Positions 19,081 through 28,465 of a DNA stretch of 64,000 nucleotides are shown one piece after another; within the stretch, counting starts at the first letter, position 1, and every line of letters begins with the position of its first letter. This DNA is from SKPT01 sp040905445 (lineage in GTDB: Bacteria > Planctomycetota > Phycisphaerae > Phycisphaerales > Phycisphaeraceae), in assembly GCA_040905445.1 (NCBI GenBank), contig JBBDRN010000027.1:56634-120633 (forward strand), written 5' to 3'. The notes under the pieces are model-generated. The model was not told the DNA's origin, searched no databases, and was given only the letters and a program-made list of their open reading frames with translations. The position numbers and the translations under genes were made by a program.

Positions 19081-20631
19081 TCACACCCGCCCCACCGCCT
19101 CCACCAACAGCCTCACGCCGTAGCCGGTCGGCCCCTTGCCATAGACGCCGCCGCCGTCGCCGTCGCTCTCCGCCTTGGCCATGCCGGCGATGTCGATGTG
19201 GGCCCAGGGCAGCGTCGGCATGCGCTGGGGCGCATCCTCGCCGACGAAGTAGGACAGAAACGCGCCGCCCTGGAGCGGGTGGCCGTCGCGGCCGGCGGCG
19301 TTGAGGATGTCAGCGTGCGAGCCGCGCACCTGCTCGCGATGCTCGTCCCACAACGGCAGCCGCCAGAGCTTCTCGCCGCTGCTGGTCGCGGCCTGCTCCA
19401 GCGCGGCCGCGAGTGCGTCGTCGGTGGCCATATAGCCGGCGCAGAAACGCCCCAGCGCCACGACGACGCCGCCGGTGAGCGTCGCGAGGTCGATCACGGC
19501 GCGGGGCTTGTAGCGCTTCGTCCCCCACGCCAGGGCGTCGGCGAGGATCAGCCGTCCCTCGGCGTCGGTGTTGCCCACCTCGACGGTCACACCGTTGGCG
19601 AGGGTGAGGATGTCGTCGGGGCGGAAGGCGGTGTGGTCGATGAGGTTTTCGGCGGTGGGCACGACGCCGACGACGTGGGTGGCGAGCTTGGTGCGGGCGA
19701 TGGCCTCCATGGCGCCGATGACGGCCGCGCCGCCGCACTTGTCGTACTTCATGCCCGCCATCGAGGCGCCGGGCTTGATGGAGTAGCCGCCGGTGTCGAA
19801 GGTGACGGCCTTGCCGACGAGCATGACGGGCCCGCCACCCCCGCCACCGCCGCCGCCCCCGGCCCGCTGGCCGCCTTTCCATGTCAGGACGATCACGGCG
19901 GGGGGCGTCGAGCCGGCCCGCCCGACGGCGAGCAGGCCGCCCATGCCCAGCTCCTTCGCCTTGGCGGCGTCGATGATGGTGCAGGTCAGGCCGGCGTGCT
20001 CGCGCGCCAGCCGACGACACTGCTGGACGAGGTAGCGTGGGTTGGCGACGTTGGGCGGGGTGGCGGCGAGCTCGCGGGCGGTGCGCTGGCCATGCCCGAC
20101 GGCCAGGCCGCGCTCGAGACCGTCCGTGAGTTCCGCCGGGGCCTGCAGCGCCAGGGCGTCGCCTGCGTCGTCCTTTTTCGAGCCGACGGCCGCGCCCTTG
20201 AAGCGGTCAAAGTTGAAGGCCCCGGCCATGAGCCCCTCGGCCAGCGCCTGGCCCAGCCCGTCGGTCGCCAGTTGCTTCGCCTGCTCGCCGACGCCCGGCG
20301 CGGGGTCGACGCGCAGCCGCTTGACGCCTGCCGCGTGGGCCGCGCGCGCCAGGCGGCTGCCGGCGGCGCGCACGGCGTTGGGTTCGAACCGCTCGGGCTT
20401 CCCCAGGCCGCAGATCATCACCCGTCCGGGGCCGGTGGTGGGATAGAGCGTCGTTATCGCGCCGCGATCGAGGCTCAGCTCTTGGCGCGCCAGCGCGGCC
20501 GTGAGCGCCGAGCCCGTGGCCGCGTCGAGCTCGCGGTAGCCGGCGGGGAGGTCGGTGGTGGGGTCAGGGAGGAACACGGCCACGGCGTCGGGGCGGGCCG
20601 TGCTGCGAACGAGCGTCATCTTGCGGTACAT
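19081..20631 (-). CDS. pepA: Leucyl aminopeptidase (M17)
   Basis: 516 residues from the ATG at 20631. M17 motifs are clear: the metal-binding Lys segment VGKAVTFDTGGYSIKPGASM and the signature NTDAEGRL near residue 349. It removes N-terminal residues from peptides and usually acts as a cytoplasmic hexamer with two Zn or Mn ions. A run of about ten Gly lies just before the first metal segment, at roughly 19828-19862. This low-complexity loop is not part of the usual family and looks microsatellite-derived. Confidence 0.95.
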   Translation of the reverse strand: MYRKMTLVRSTARPDAVAVFLPDPTTDLPAGYRELDAATGSALTAALARQELSLDRGAITTLYPTTGPGRVMICGLGKPERFEPNAVRAAGSRLARAAHAAGVKRLRVDPAPGVGEQAKQLATDGLGQALAEGLMAGAFNFDRFKGAAVGSKKDDAGDALALQAPAELTDGLERGLAVGHGQRTARELAATPPNVANPRYLVQQCRRLAREHAGLTCTIIDAAKAKELGMGGLLAVGRAGSTPPAVIVLTWKGGQRAGGGGGGGGGGPVMLVGKAVTFDTGGYSIKPGASMAGMKYDKCGGAAVIGAMEAIARTKLATHVVGVVPTAENLIDHTAFRPDDILTLANGVTVEVGNTDAEGRLILADALAWGTKRYKPRAVIDLATLTGGVVVALGRFCAGYMATDDALAAALEQAATSSGEKLWRLPLWDEHREQVRGSHADILNAAGRDGHPLQGGAFLSYFVGEDAPQRMPTLPWAHIDIAGMAKAESDGDGGGVYGKGPTGYGVRLLVEAVGRV

Positions 20632-20742
20632 GGGCGGCTCCTGGAGCGTAAAGCGTAGCAGGGGGCTCGTCGATCGCGAATCGTCCGGGTGGGCCTTGCG
20701 CCGGCGCCACGCGGGCGGCATAATGGGGGCAGGAGTACCACC

Positions 20743-21510
20743 ATGACGCAGACCGACACCATGCAGACGACGCCACGGACGCTGACGCCCGACCGCATCG
20801 ACCACTTCCGCGAGCAGGGCTTCGTGCACATCCCCGGCATCATCAACGCGGAGGAGGTCGAGCGGTTCCGCGTGGCGGCGCTCAGGATCTATGAGACGCA
20901 GGAGGGGCTGTCCGCACGCGATGTGTTCTCGCAGCACGTGAACGTCTGGCGCGGCGATGAAACGATGCGCGAGCTGACGCTGCATCCGAACGTGGCGGGC
21001 GTGGCGCGGAAGCTCGCGGGCGTGTCGCTGCGGCTGTGGCACGATCAGATCCTCGTCAAGCGGCCGCACAACAACACGCCGACCGAGTTCCACCAGGATC
21101 AGCCCTACTGGCCGCACGACGGCTCGCCGAACCCGATCTCGGCGTGGATCGCATTGTGCGACGTGCCGGTGGAGCGCGGGTGCATGAGCTTCCTGCCCGG
21201 CTCGCATCGCCGGACGGACCTGGAGCGGCAGGATCTGAGCGACGCGCGCAGCCTGTTCGGCATCTGCCCCGACCTGCAATGGTCGCCGCGCGTGACCGTG
21301 CCGCTCAAGGCGGGCGACTGCACGTTTCACCACGGCCGCTGCGCGCACATGGCCAACGCCAACGAGACGGATGAGCCGCGCGTGGCGCACGTGGTGATCT
21401 ACATGGATGCGGCGGCGCGGTATGACGGCAAGGGGCACGTGGTGACCGACCCGCTGGGGCTCAAGCTGGGCGACGCGCTGGCGGGGGAGATGTTCCCGGA
21501 GCTGGGGTAG
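20743..21510 (+). CDS. Phytanoyl-CoA dioxygenase family protein
   Basis: 255 residues from the ATG at 20743, with AGGAG at 20731-20735. It is a member of the Fe(II)/2-oxoglutarate dioxygenases. The H-x-D pair is in FHQDQPYW and the distal His region is HHGRCAHMAN, followed by an Arg (EPRVAHVV) that would hold 2-oxoglutarate. The substrate is unknown. The stop codon lies inside a GCTGGGGTA tandem repeat. Confidence 0.9.
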   Translation: MTQTDTMQTTPRTLTPDRIDHFREQGFVHIPGIINAEEVERFRVAALRIYETQEGLSARDVFSQHVNVWRGDETMRELTLHPNVAGVARKLAGVSLRLWHDQILVKRPHNNTPTEFHQDQPYWPHDGSPNPISAWIALCDVPVERGCMSFLPGSHRRTDLERQDLSDARSLFGICPDLQWSPRVTVPLKAGDCTFHHGRCAHMANANETDEPRVAHVVIYMDAAARYDGKGHVVTDPLGLKLGDALAGEMFPELG

Positions 21511-21550
21511 CTGGGGTAGCTGGGGTAGGGGGGGTGGCGGGGGTGGCGGC
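21500..21550. repeat. GCTGGGGTA triplicate running into a G-rich microsatellite
   Basis: Three copies of GCTGGGGTA begin in the last codons of the dioxygenase gene and include its TAG stop. They run into two copies of a GGGGGTGGC-like unit. Because each 9-nt unit contains TAG in frame, repeat growth would not lengthen the protein. Confidence 0.85.
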
Positions 21551-21600
21551 AGGTTCGCACAGCGGGCCCTGCGAGAATGCCGCCGGAGCGCGGGACCTGT

Positions 21601-22377
21601 TCAGGTCTCGTCCTCGTCCTCCGGCGGCGGGGGCGTGATGCGCGTCGTGTAGGCCTGGGTGTGGCCCTCGCCACGGACCATCTGCGTGTAGCGCACGCTG
21701 CCGTCGAGGAACAGGAGGTTGACCTGGTCGCGGTCGTTGTGGGCGTGGGCGCTCCAAGGCGAGGCGGTGACGGCGTAGTACCACTGGGCGTCGCCGGCGA
21801 GGATGACGCGGCTGTGGGAGATCTTGACTTCGCTGATGCGTCGTGGCCGGCGCTGGCCTTGGCCGACGGGGCGGTAGAGCAGGGCGCGGTTGGCCATGTA
21901 GCTGTTGCCGTGCCAGTCGAAGGCGGTGTGGCCCTGGGTGCCGCCGGCGACGGTCGGGTGTCGGACGCCGCTGTCCTCGGGGCAGAGGAAGACTTCGGAG
22001 ACGTCGGTATCGACGATGGCTTCACCGACGTAGGGGTTGAGCGGACGGGTGGCGTGCTGGAACTGGACGGGGCTCAGCGACGGGTGCTTGCCGCCGTAGT
22101 GCCACTGGAGGTTGTCGATGGCGCGGGCGTAGAAGGGGAACTGGCCCTGGCTCTCGGCGAGGTGGGCGTGCCAGGCGGTGCCGAGCTGGCGCTGGTTGCT
22201 GGCGCAGAGGGTGACGTTGGCATACCGCCGGGCGGCTGCGAGGGCGGGCAGCAGCAGGCTGATGAGCAGGCTGATGATGGCGACGACGACGATGAGCTCG
22301 ATGAGTGTAAAGGCGCGGTCCCGCCGGGGCCTGGCGGGGCGAGGCGCAGCCGAGGTTGTGCGTCGCAGTCGCCGCAT
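21601..22377 (-). CDS. Prepilin-like protein (type II secretion/pilin style)
   Basis: 258 residues. After a basic leader, the cleavage site and helix AFTLIELIVVVAIISLLISL are present, so it should be cut by a prepilin peptidase and N-methylated. The rest has the planctomycete style of such proteins, with an NLLFLDGSVRYTQMV segment near the end and a Pro/Glu/Asp-rich tail. These multicopy planctomycete proteins are probably surface or pseudopilus-like. It converges with the dioxygenase gene. Confidence 0.88.
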   Translation of the reverse strand: MRRLRRTTSAAPRPARPRRDRAFTLIELIVVVAIISLLISLLLPALAAARRYANVTLCASNQRQLGTAWHAHLAESQGQFPFYARAIDNLQWHYGGKHPSLSPVQFQHATRPLNPYVGEAIVDTDVSEVFLCPEDSGVRHPTVAGGTQGHTAFDWHGNSYMANRALLYRPVGQGQRRPRRISEVKISHSRVILAGDAQWYYAVTASPWSAHAHNDRDQVNLLFLDGSVRYTQMVRGEGHTQAYTTRITPPPPEDEDET

Positions 22378-22712
22378 GGGATCTATTTTACCTCACGCAC
22401 CGAGCAGGGGTAAGGTGATTTTTGGATCGGCGCGGGGGCCCGCCCTGGCTCCTCCCTCAAGGGAGGGGGGGCTGGCGACCTGGTGCCCATGACCTCGGCG
22501 CACGCTGCGCTCCTCCGCGGCCTCTGCGCGAACCCTCCGGCTCCGCTTGCGACGGCCCCGGACCAGCGGCGAGCGGTTTGCTGGGGCGGTGGCGCAAGGC
22601 TATGATGGCGGATTACTCGACGCCGCTCGGCGGGCGTGGCCGCGAGGCTGCGCGTTGGCCGGCGTCCCGGTGCGTTGAGCCGGGGCCACCGAGCGGGAAA
22701 GGACGACAAACG
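22378..22712. other. Intergenic region between divergent genes
   Basis: A 335-nt gap between the prepilin-like gene (minus) and rpsF (plus), so it must hold promoters for both. I see a short hairpin (CCTCCC-TCAA-GGGAGG at 22451-22466) and a GGAAAGGA ribosome binding site just before rpsF. I found no convincing promoter hexamers and no gene. Confidence 0.5.
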
Positions 22713-23153
22713 ATGGCTGACGGTGACCTGACGCTGTATGACGGCTTGTTCCTGATGAACCCCGAGGCGGTGGGGACCGACTTGGCGGGGGCGATCAACC
22801 GCGTGCGCGAGATTCTCGAGCGCCACGGGGCCGAGATCGTCTCGCTCCGCAAGTGGGACGACCGTCGCCTGGCGTACCCGATCGCGGGACAGAAGCGGGG
22901 GCTTTACATTCTGTCGCTGTTCCGGATGGCGGGCGGATCGATCGCGCCGATGGAGCGCGACTGTCAACTGAGCGAGGAAGTGGCCCGCGTGATGGTGATC
23001 CGGGGCGACCACCTGGGCGAGGTGGAGATCGAGCAGGAGCGCAAGGCGGCCGAGACGACGCAGGCCGAGGCGAATCTGCGCGGTGCGGGCGAGGAAGGGG
23101 AGGCGGCGAGCGCCGCCAACGCTCCAAGAGACGCCCCCGCCGAGCAGGGTTGA
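22713..23153 (+). CDS. rpsF: 30S ribosomal protein S6
   Basis: 146 residues. The S6 core is clear (TLYDGLFLMNPEA, LRKWDDRRLAYPIAGQKRG, YILSLFRM). A C-terminal tail of about 35 residues rich in Ala, Glu and Gly is longer than in typical S6. GGAAAGGA lies before the ATG. It heads an rpsF-ssb-rplI group. Confidence 0.96.
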   Translation: MADGDLTLYDGLFLMNPEAVGTDLAGAINRVREILERHGAEIVSLRKWDDRRLAYPIAGQKRGLYILSLFRMAGGSIAPMERDCQLSEEVARVMVIRGDHLGEVEIEQERKAAETTQAEANLRGAGEEGEAASAANAPRDAPAEQG

Positions 23154-23200
23154 GCCTGCCGACAAGAGCCGCTTGTGCACAACCGACTGGAGCCGCTGCG

Positions 23201-23710
23201 ATGCCGAATCTGAACAAGGTCATGTTGATGGGCAACCTGACGCGCGACCCGGAGCTGCGTTACACGCCCAACAATACGGCGGTGACGAAGCTCGGTTTGG
23301 CCGTCAACCGGCGGTGGCGCAACCAGCAGACCAATGAGCAGCAGGAGGAGACGACCTTCGTCGACTGCACGGCGTTCGGGCGCACCGCCGAGGTGCTCAA
23401 CGAATACCTGCGCAAGGGCCGGCCGGTGTTCATCGAGGGCCGGCTGAAGCTCGACCAGTGGCAGGACAAGGAAGGCAACAACCGCTCCAAGCTCGAAGTG
23501 ATCGTCGAAAGCTTCCAGTTCATCGACAGCCGCGGCGGGGGCGGCGGCGGTGAGCAGGGCCGCGGCTACGACCAGCAGCAGGGCGGCGGCTCGCGCCAGC
23601 CGGCGGGGGCTGGTGGGGGCGGTGGTGGCGGGGGTGGTGCGGGGCCGTCGGGTGGGGGGGACGGCGGGCCGGGACATCAGCCCGTCGATCCGGACGATAT
23701 TCCGTTCTAG
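23201..23710 (+). CDS. ssb: Single-stranded DNA-binding protein
   Basis: 169 residues. The OB fold spans about residues 1-108 (NKVMLMGNLTRDPELRYT, TTFVDCTAFGRTAEVLNEYL, GNNRSKLEVIVESFQFID). A Gly/Gln-rich linker follows, and the acidic tip DPDDIPF that docks replication and repair partners closes the protein. The linker DNA (about 23602-23662) is dense in G-rich microsatellite sequence. It stands 47 nt after rpsF. Confidence 0.97.
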   Translation: MPNLNKVMLMGNLTRDPELRYTPNNTAVTKLGLAVNRRWRNQQTNEQQEETTFVDCTAFGRTAEVLNEYLRKGRPVFIEGRLKLDQWQDKEGNNRSKLEVIVESFQFIDSRGGGGGGEQGRGYDQQQGGGSRQPAGAGGGGGGGGGAGPSGGGDGGPGHQPVDPDDIPF

Positions 23711-23724
23711 GCTCCGCCGGTATA

Positions 23725-23751
23725 AAGCTGGGACCGTCGGTCCCGGCTTTG
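23725..23751 (+). terminator. Strong hairpin between ssb and rplI
   Basis: AAAGC-T-GGGACC, loop GTC, GGTCCC-G-GCTTT gives an almost perfect 12-bp stem with one wobble. It is not followed by a T run, so it may be a weak terminator, an attenuator or an RNA-stability element and not a classic intrinsic terminator. Confidence 0.55.
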
Positions 23752-23848
23752 TATGAGTGATGAACCAGTGATCGCATGATGGTGTGCGGCGGTTGACGGT
23801 GTTGTCGACCGGCCGGCGCCTAACTTCAACTTCAAACAGAAGGACATC

Positions 23849-24367
23849 ATGGCCAAGCAGATCGAATTGCTGTTGCTCGACAACGTCGACAACCTCGGGA
23901 TCGTCGGCGACGTGGTCAAGGTCAAACCGGGCTACGCGCGGAACTTCCTCGTGCCGCGCCAGCTCGCCACGGTGCCGACGCCGCGCGCGATCGAGCGCCT
24001 GGCCGCGCGCCGGGCGCAGGTCGAGGCGGAGATGAAGCAGCTGCGCGAGGCGCAGGAGCAGACCATCGCGCGCCTGGAAGCTCACGAGATCACGCTCGAA
24101 CGCGCCGCCAACGAGCAGGGCGTGCTGTTCGGCGGCGTGTCGCAGCATGACATCGGCGAAGCGCTGCGCGAGGCGGGTTTCGACATCGAGGATCGCTTCG
24201 TCCGAATCGGTCAGCAGATCAAGCGGCTGGACAGCTATATGATCCCGATCGTCATCGACAAGGAGCTGCGCACGGAGGTCAAGCTCTGGGTCGTTTCCGA
24301 CAAGCCCGCCGAGGAGCTCGAAGCCGAGGCCGAGGAGTCCGGTGAGGGTGAGGAAGCGGCGGAGTGA
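23849..24367 (+). CDS. rplI: 50S ribosomal protein L9
   Basis: 172 residues. The signature GIVGDVVKVKPGYARNFLVP is in the N-terminal domain, followed by the long connecting helix and a C-terminal domain (EALREAGFDIEDRFVRI). The acidic tail EELEAEAEESGEGEEAAE is an extension beyond the usual family end. The gene normally between ssb and rplI, rpsR, is absent here. Confidence 0.96.
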   Translation: MAKQIELLLLDNVDNLGIVGDVVKVKPGYARNFLVPRQLATVPTPRAIERLAARRAQVEAEMKQLREAQEQTIARLEAHEITLERAANEQGVLFGGVSQHDIGEALREAGFDIEDRFVRIGQQIKRLDSYMIPIVIDKELRTEVKLWVVSDKPAEELEAEAEESGEGEEAAE

Positions 24368-24428
24368 TTTCTGATTTGTGATTGCTGATATCGGATTGGG
24401 ATGGCGCGATCGTTGTGCGGGCCCGCTG

Positions 24429-25577
24429 TCAGCGGCGCGCGAGGTGTCGCCGCACGAGTTCGTATGCGCCGGCTTCGAGCAACTCGCCGGTGCGGCGGAT
24501 CGATTCCGCGGCGGGCAGGTCGGGGGCGAGCACGTGCCAGGACTCGAGGCCCAGGGCCTTGAGCGCTTCGGGGTGTTCGCCGACGGCGCCCACCAGGGCG
24601 ACGGTCGGGACGTGGTGGCGGGCGGCGGCGCGGGTGACGCCGGCGACGGCCTTTCCCGACAGCGACTGCCCGTCGAGCTTGCCTTCGCCGGTGATGCACA
24701 GTTCAGCGGCGGCGACGCGGCGGTGGAAGTCGACGGCCTCGAGGACCAGCTCCACACCGCGCTCGAGCTTTCCGCCGAGCAGGGCCAACGCTGCGGCACC
24801 CATGCCGCCCGCGGCGCCAGCGCCCGGCGTGTGCCGCACGTCGAGGCCCACGTCGCGTTCGATGAGGTCCGCGAGGTGTGCGAGCGCGCGGTCGAGCTCC
24901 GGGATTTGCGCGGGTGTCGCGCCTTTTTGCGGGCCGTAGACGGCCGCGGCTCCGTCGGCGCCGAGCAGGGGATTGGTCACATCACAGGCGACGACGAGCT
25001 TGGTGTCGCGCAGGCGCGGATCGCGCGTGGACAGATCGATGCGGGCGATGGTCGGCAGGTGCGCGGCGGTGAGCGGCTGGGTGATCGCGCTGCCGGTGTC
25101 GTCGATGAACCCGACGCCGAGCGCCTGGGCCGCGCCGGCGCCGCCGTCGTTGGTCGCGCTGCCGCCGATGCCGAGGATGATGCGCTCGGCGCCGGCATCG
25201 AGGGCGGCCTTGATGAGCTGGCCGGTGCCATAGGTGGTGGCGTGGGCGGGGTTGCGCCGGGCGACGGGCACGAGGGGCAGGCCGGAGGCGGCGGCGAGCT
25301 CGATGACGGCGGTGGACGGCTGGCCGACGACCTGGCCGAGGCGGCCCCACGTGGCGCGGACGGGGTCGTTGAGCGGGCCGGCGACGGTGGTGTGGCGCAG
25401 GCGCCCGGCCGTGGCGGTGACGAGCGCGTTGACGGTGCCCTCCCCGCCGTCGGCGACGGGGCAGGTGTCGACATCGACATCGGGCGCGGCGCGGCGGCAG
25501 CCGGCGGCGATGGCGCGGGCTGCGTCGGCGGCGGAGATCGCTTCCTTGAAACTGTCGGGGGCGGCGATGATTCGCAT
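24429..25577 (-). CDS. glxK: Glycerate kinase
   Basis: 382 residues from the ATG at 25577. The family start APDSFKEAISAADAARAIAA, the PVADGGEGTVNALV motif and the IGGSATNDGGAGAAQALG phosphate-binding loop are present. It phosphorylates D-glycerate to a phosphoglycerate, feeding breakdown of glycerate, tartronate or sugar acids into glycolysis. It converges with rplI, with a 61-nt gap. Confidence 0.95.
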   Translation of the reverse strand: MRIIAAPDSFKEAISAADAARAIAAGCRRAAPDVDVDTCPVADGGEGTVNALVTATAGRLRHTTVAGPLNDPVRATWGRLGQVVGQPSTAVIELAAASGLPLVPVARRNPAHATTYGTGQLIKAALDAGAERIILGIGGSATNDGGAGAAQALGVGFIDDTGSAITQPLTAAHLPTIARIDLSTRDPRLRDTKLVVACDVTNPLLGADGAAAVYGPQKGATPAQIPELDRALAHLADLIERDVGLDVRHTPGAGAAGGMGAAALALLGGKLERGVELVLEAVDFHRRVAAAELCITGEGKLDGQSLSGKAVAGVTRAAARHHVPTVALVGAVGEHPEALKALGLESWHVLAPDLPAAESIRRTGELLEAGAYELVRRHLARR

Positions 25578-25614
25578 CAGAGCCGGAGATCGCTGTCTGG
25601 TACGGAGGTGTGAA

Positions 25615-25688
25615 TGCGCCCGGAGGGAGTCGAACCCCCAACCTACGGATCCGAAGTCCGTCGCTCTATCCAATTGAGCTACGGGCGC
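25615..25688 (-). tRNA. tRNA-Arg (UCG anticodon)
   Basis: On the minus strand the acceptor GCGCCCG pairs with CGGGCGC. The anticodon stem ACGGA/TCCGT holds loop CTTCGGA, so the anticodon is UCG, reading CGN codons and mainly CGA. The T arm is GGGGG-TTCGACT-CCCTC and the discriminator is A73. CCA is not encoded. It is an ordinary class I tRNA. Confidence 0.95.
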
Positions 25689-25908
25689 AGCTGCGCGACG
25701 CTTCGCCAGCGTCAATGTGCCCAAGTCTACCACGAAGCGGTGGCGGAGTCCCGGCTGGCACGAAAAGAAGGGGCCGGCGGCCGGGCGTCGATGGACATGG
25801 CTCCACCGCGTGCTATTCTCCGCGATCGGGTGGTCGCCCTCGCGAAGCTGCCTGCCCCCGACTCCGCGGCATCTCCCCTGCAACGACGTGACCAATCAGG
25901 AGCCGGCG

Positions 25909-26573
25909 ATGCTGCGGATTCACGAACTGGACGTGGCGGCGGGTAAGCCGGCGATCGTGCTGATCCGTGGCCTGTCGGTCACAGTGGCGGCGCGGCAGGT
26001 CGTGCTGGTGACCGGCCCGTCGGGCTGCGGCAAGACGACGCTGCTGCGCGCCGTTGCGGGGCTGGTCGATCCCGTCGCGGGGCAGGTGGATCTGGACGGC
26101 CGCGACGGCGATGCGATGGGCTGGCATCATTTTCGTCGGCAGGTCATGCTCGTGGGGCAGCGCCCGGTGCTGCTGGAGGGCACCGTGGCCGACAACCTCA
26201 CTACGCCGTTCGCCTACCGCAGCGTCGACCGGCGCTATCCGGCGAAGGAGGCCAGCGCGACGCTCGCCACGCTGGGCCTGGAGCCGGGTCACCTCGAGCA
26301 GGAGGCCCGTACGCTGTCGGAGGGTCAGCAGCAGCGGGTGTGCCTGCTTCGGGCGCTGCTGCTTCGGCCGCGGGTGTTGCTGCTCGACGAGCCGACGAGC
26401 GCGCTGGATGATGCGACGACCGGCCGGCTCGACGCGCTGCTGCGACAGTGGGTCGAGACGAACGGCGCCGGCGTGATCATGGTGCGGCACGACAGGGAGC
26501 GGGCCCGGCGCATCGCGGATCGGGAGGTTGACCTTCAGCCTCACCTGGCGGGTCAGCGAGAAGGGGTGTTGGC

Positions 26574-26577
<4 letters not shown>
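25909..26577 (+). CDS. fetA: ABC transporter ATPase, FetA-like
   Basis: 222 residues from the ATG at 25909, preceded by CAGGAG. Walker A GPSGCGKTT lies near residue 40, the ABC signature is LSEGQQQRV and Walker B is VLLLDEPTSALDD. The stop overlaps the ATG of a FetB-type permease. FetAB exports iron in Escherichia coli and helps resist oxidative stress; the same metal role is inferred, not shown. Confidence 0.92.
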
Positions 26578-27398
<821 letters not shown>

Positions 27399-27445
27399 GC
27401 GCCGTCCGAAACGGGTGCGGCTGGTGGCCCAGCGCGATGGGCGGA

Positions 27446-28465
27446 TTACCGCCGGGCGGCGGGGGTTGCGGTGTCAGCCGCCGGGGGCGAAGGCTCTGGC
27501 TCGCGGATGCCGCGCAGGTAGCGGAAGTAGTCGGCGTCGGCGCTGACGATCCAGGTCATGTCGTCGCCGATCGCGTCGCGGTAGCTCTCGAGCGTGCGGA
27601 AAAAGGCGTAGAACTCGGGGTCGGCACCGAAGGCGCGGCTGTAGGTGGCGGTGGCTTCGGCGTCGGCGCGGCCGCGGATCACCTCCGCCTGCCTCCGCGC
27701 CTCGGACCGGATGGTCGCCAGTTGGCGCTGCGTCTCGCCGTCGATCTCGGCGGCGCGGCCCTGGCCCTCGGAGCGGAACTGCTCGGCCATGCGCTGGCGC
27801 TCGGCGATCATGCGGGCGAAGACCTGCTCCTGGACCTGGCGGACGTAGTCGACGCGCTTGATGCGGATGTCGACGAGCTCGACGCCGAAGTCGGGCACCT
27901 CCCGCTGCGCCGTGGCGAGGATGGAGCGCACCAGTTCGCCGCGCCCCATCTGCACCCGCTGGAGCAGTTGCTGCTCCTCTTCCTCGGCGGCGACCGGGAT
28001 GCGCTCGAGGTCGGCCTCGGTCACGTCCCAGTCGCTGGAGCGGACGATCTCGGTCAGGTCAGTTGCGGAGATGTGATCGCGGGCGACCGAGTCGAGGATG
28101 TCGTTCAGCAGCCGGATCGCCCCGTCCTTGTCGCGCACGCGCTGGTAGAACATCAGCGGGTCGACGATGCGCCAGCGGGCGGTCATGTCGACGGAGATGA
28201 ACTGCTCGCCGCGCGTCGGGATCTGGTTCGGGTCGCCGTCCCACGACTGCAGCCGCCGGTCGAAGCGGCGCACGTTCTGGATGAAGGGCATCTTGAAGTG
28301 CAGGCCGGGCTCGACGACCGGCTCGCCGTGCGGTTTACCGAACTGCAGGACGATGACCTGCTCGGCCTCGTCGACGGTGTAGGCGGCGCTGTAGAGGAGC
28401 AGTCCGCCGAGCGCGAGCAGCGCGACGACGAGGACCAGGGTGGTGGATGTCGTGCGCGAAAGCAT
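27446..28465 (-). CDS. hflC: HflC, SPFH membrane protease regulator
   Basis: 339 residues. One N-terminal helix (about 8-28) is followed by the SPFH/band-7 domain (AEQVIVLQFGKPHGEPVVEPG, GLHFKMPFIQNVRRFDRR). A charged coiled coil leads to a PAADTATPAARR-like tail. In E. coli HflC with HflK forms the cage that modulates FtsH. The ATG overlaps the stop of hflK (TGATG). Confidence 0.95.
   Translation of the reverse strand: MLSRTTSTTLVLVVALLALGGLLLYSAAYTVDEAEQVIVLQFGKPHGEPVVEPGLHFKMPFIQNVRRFDRRLQSWDGDPNQIPTRGEQFISVDMTARWRIVDPLMFYQRVRDKDGAIRLLNDILDSVARDHISATDLTEIVRSSDWDVTEADLERIPVAAEEEEQQLLQRVQMGRGELVRSILATAQREVPDFGVELVDIRIKRVDYVRQVQEQVFARMIAERQRMAEQFRSEGQGRAAEIDGETQRQLATIRSEARRQAEVIRGRADAEATATYSRAFGADPEFYAFFRTLESYRDAIGDDMTWIVSADADYFRYLRGIREPEPSPPAADTATPAARR

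Noticed and set aside
20632..21438. Long 5' extension of the aminopeptidase frame
   Set aside because: It is antisense to the dioxygenase gene and lacks family similarity.
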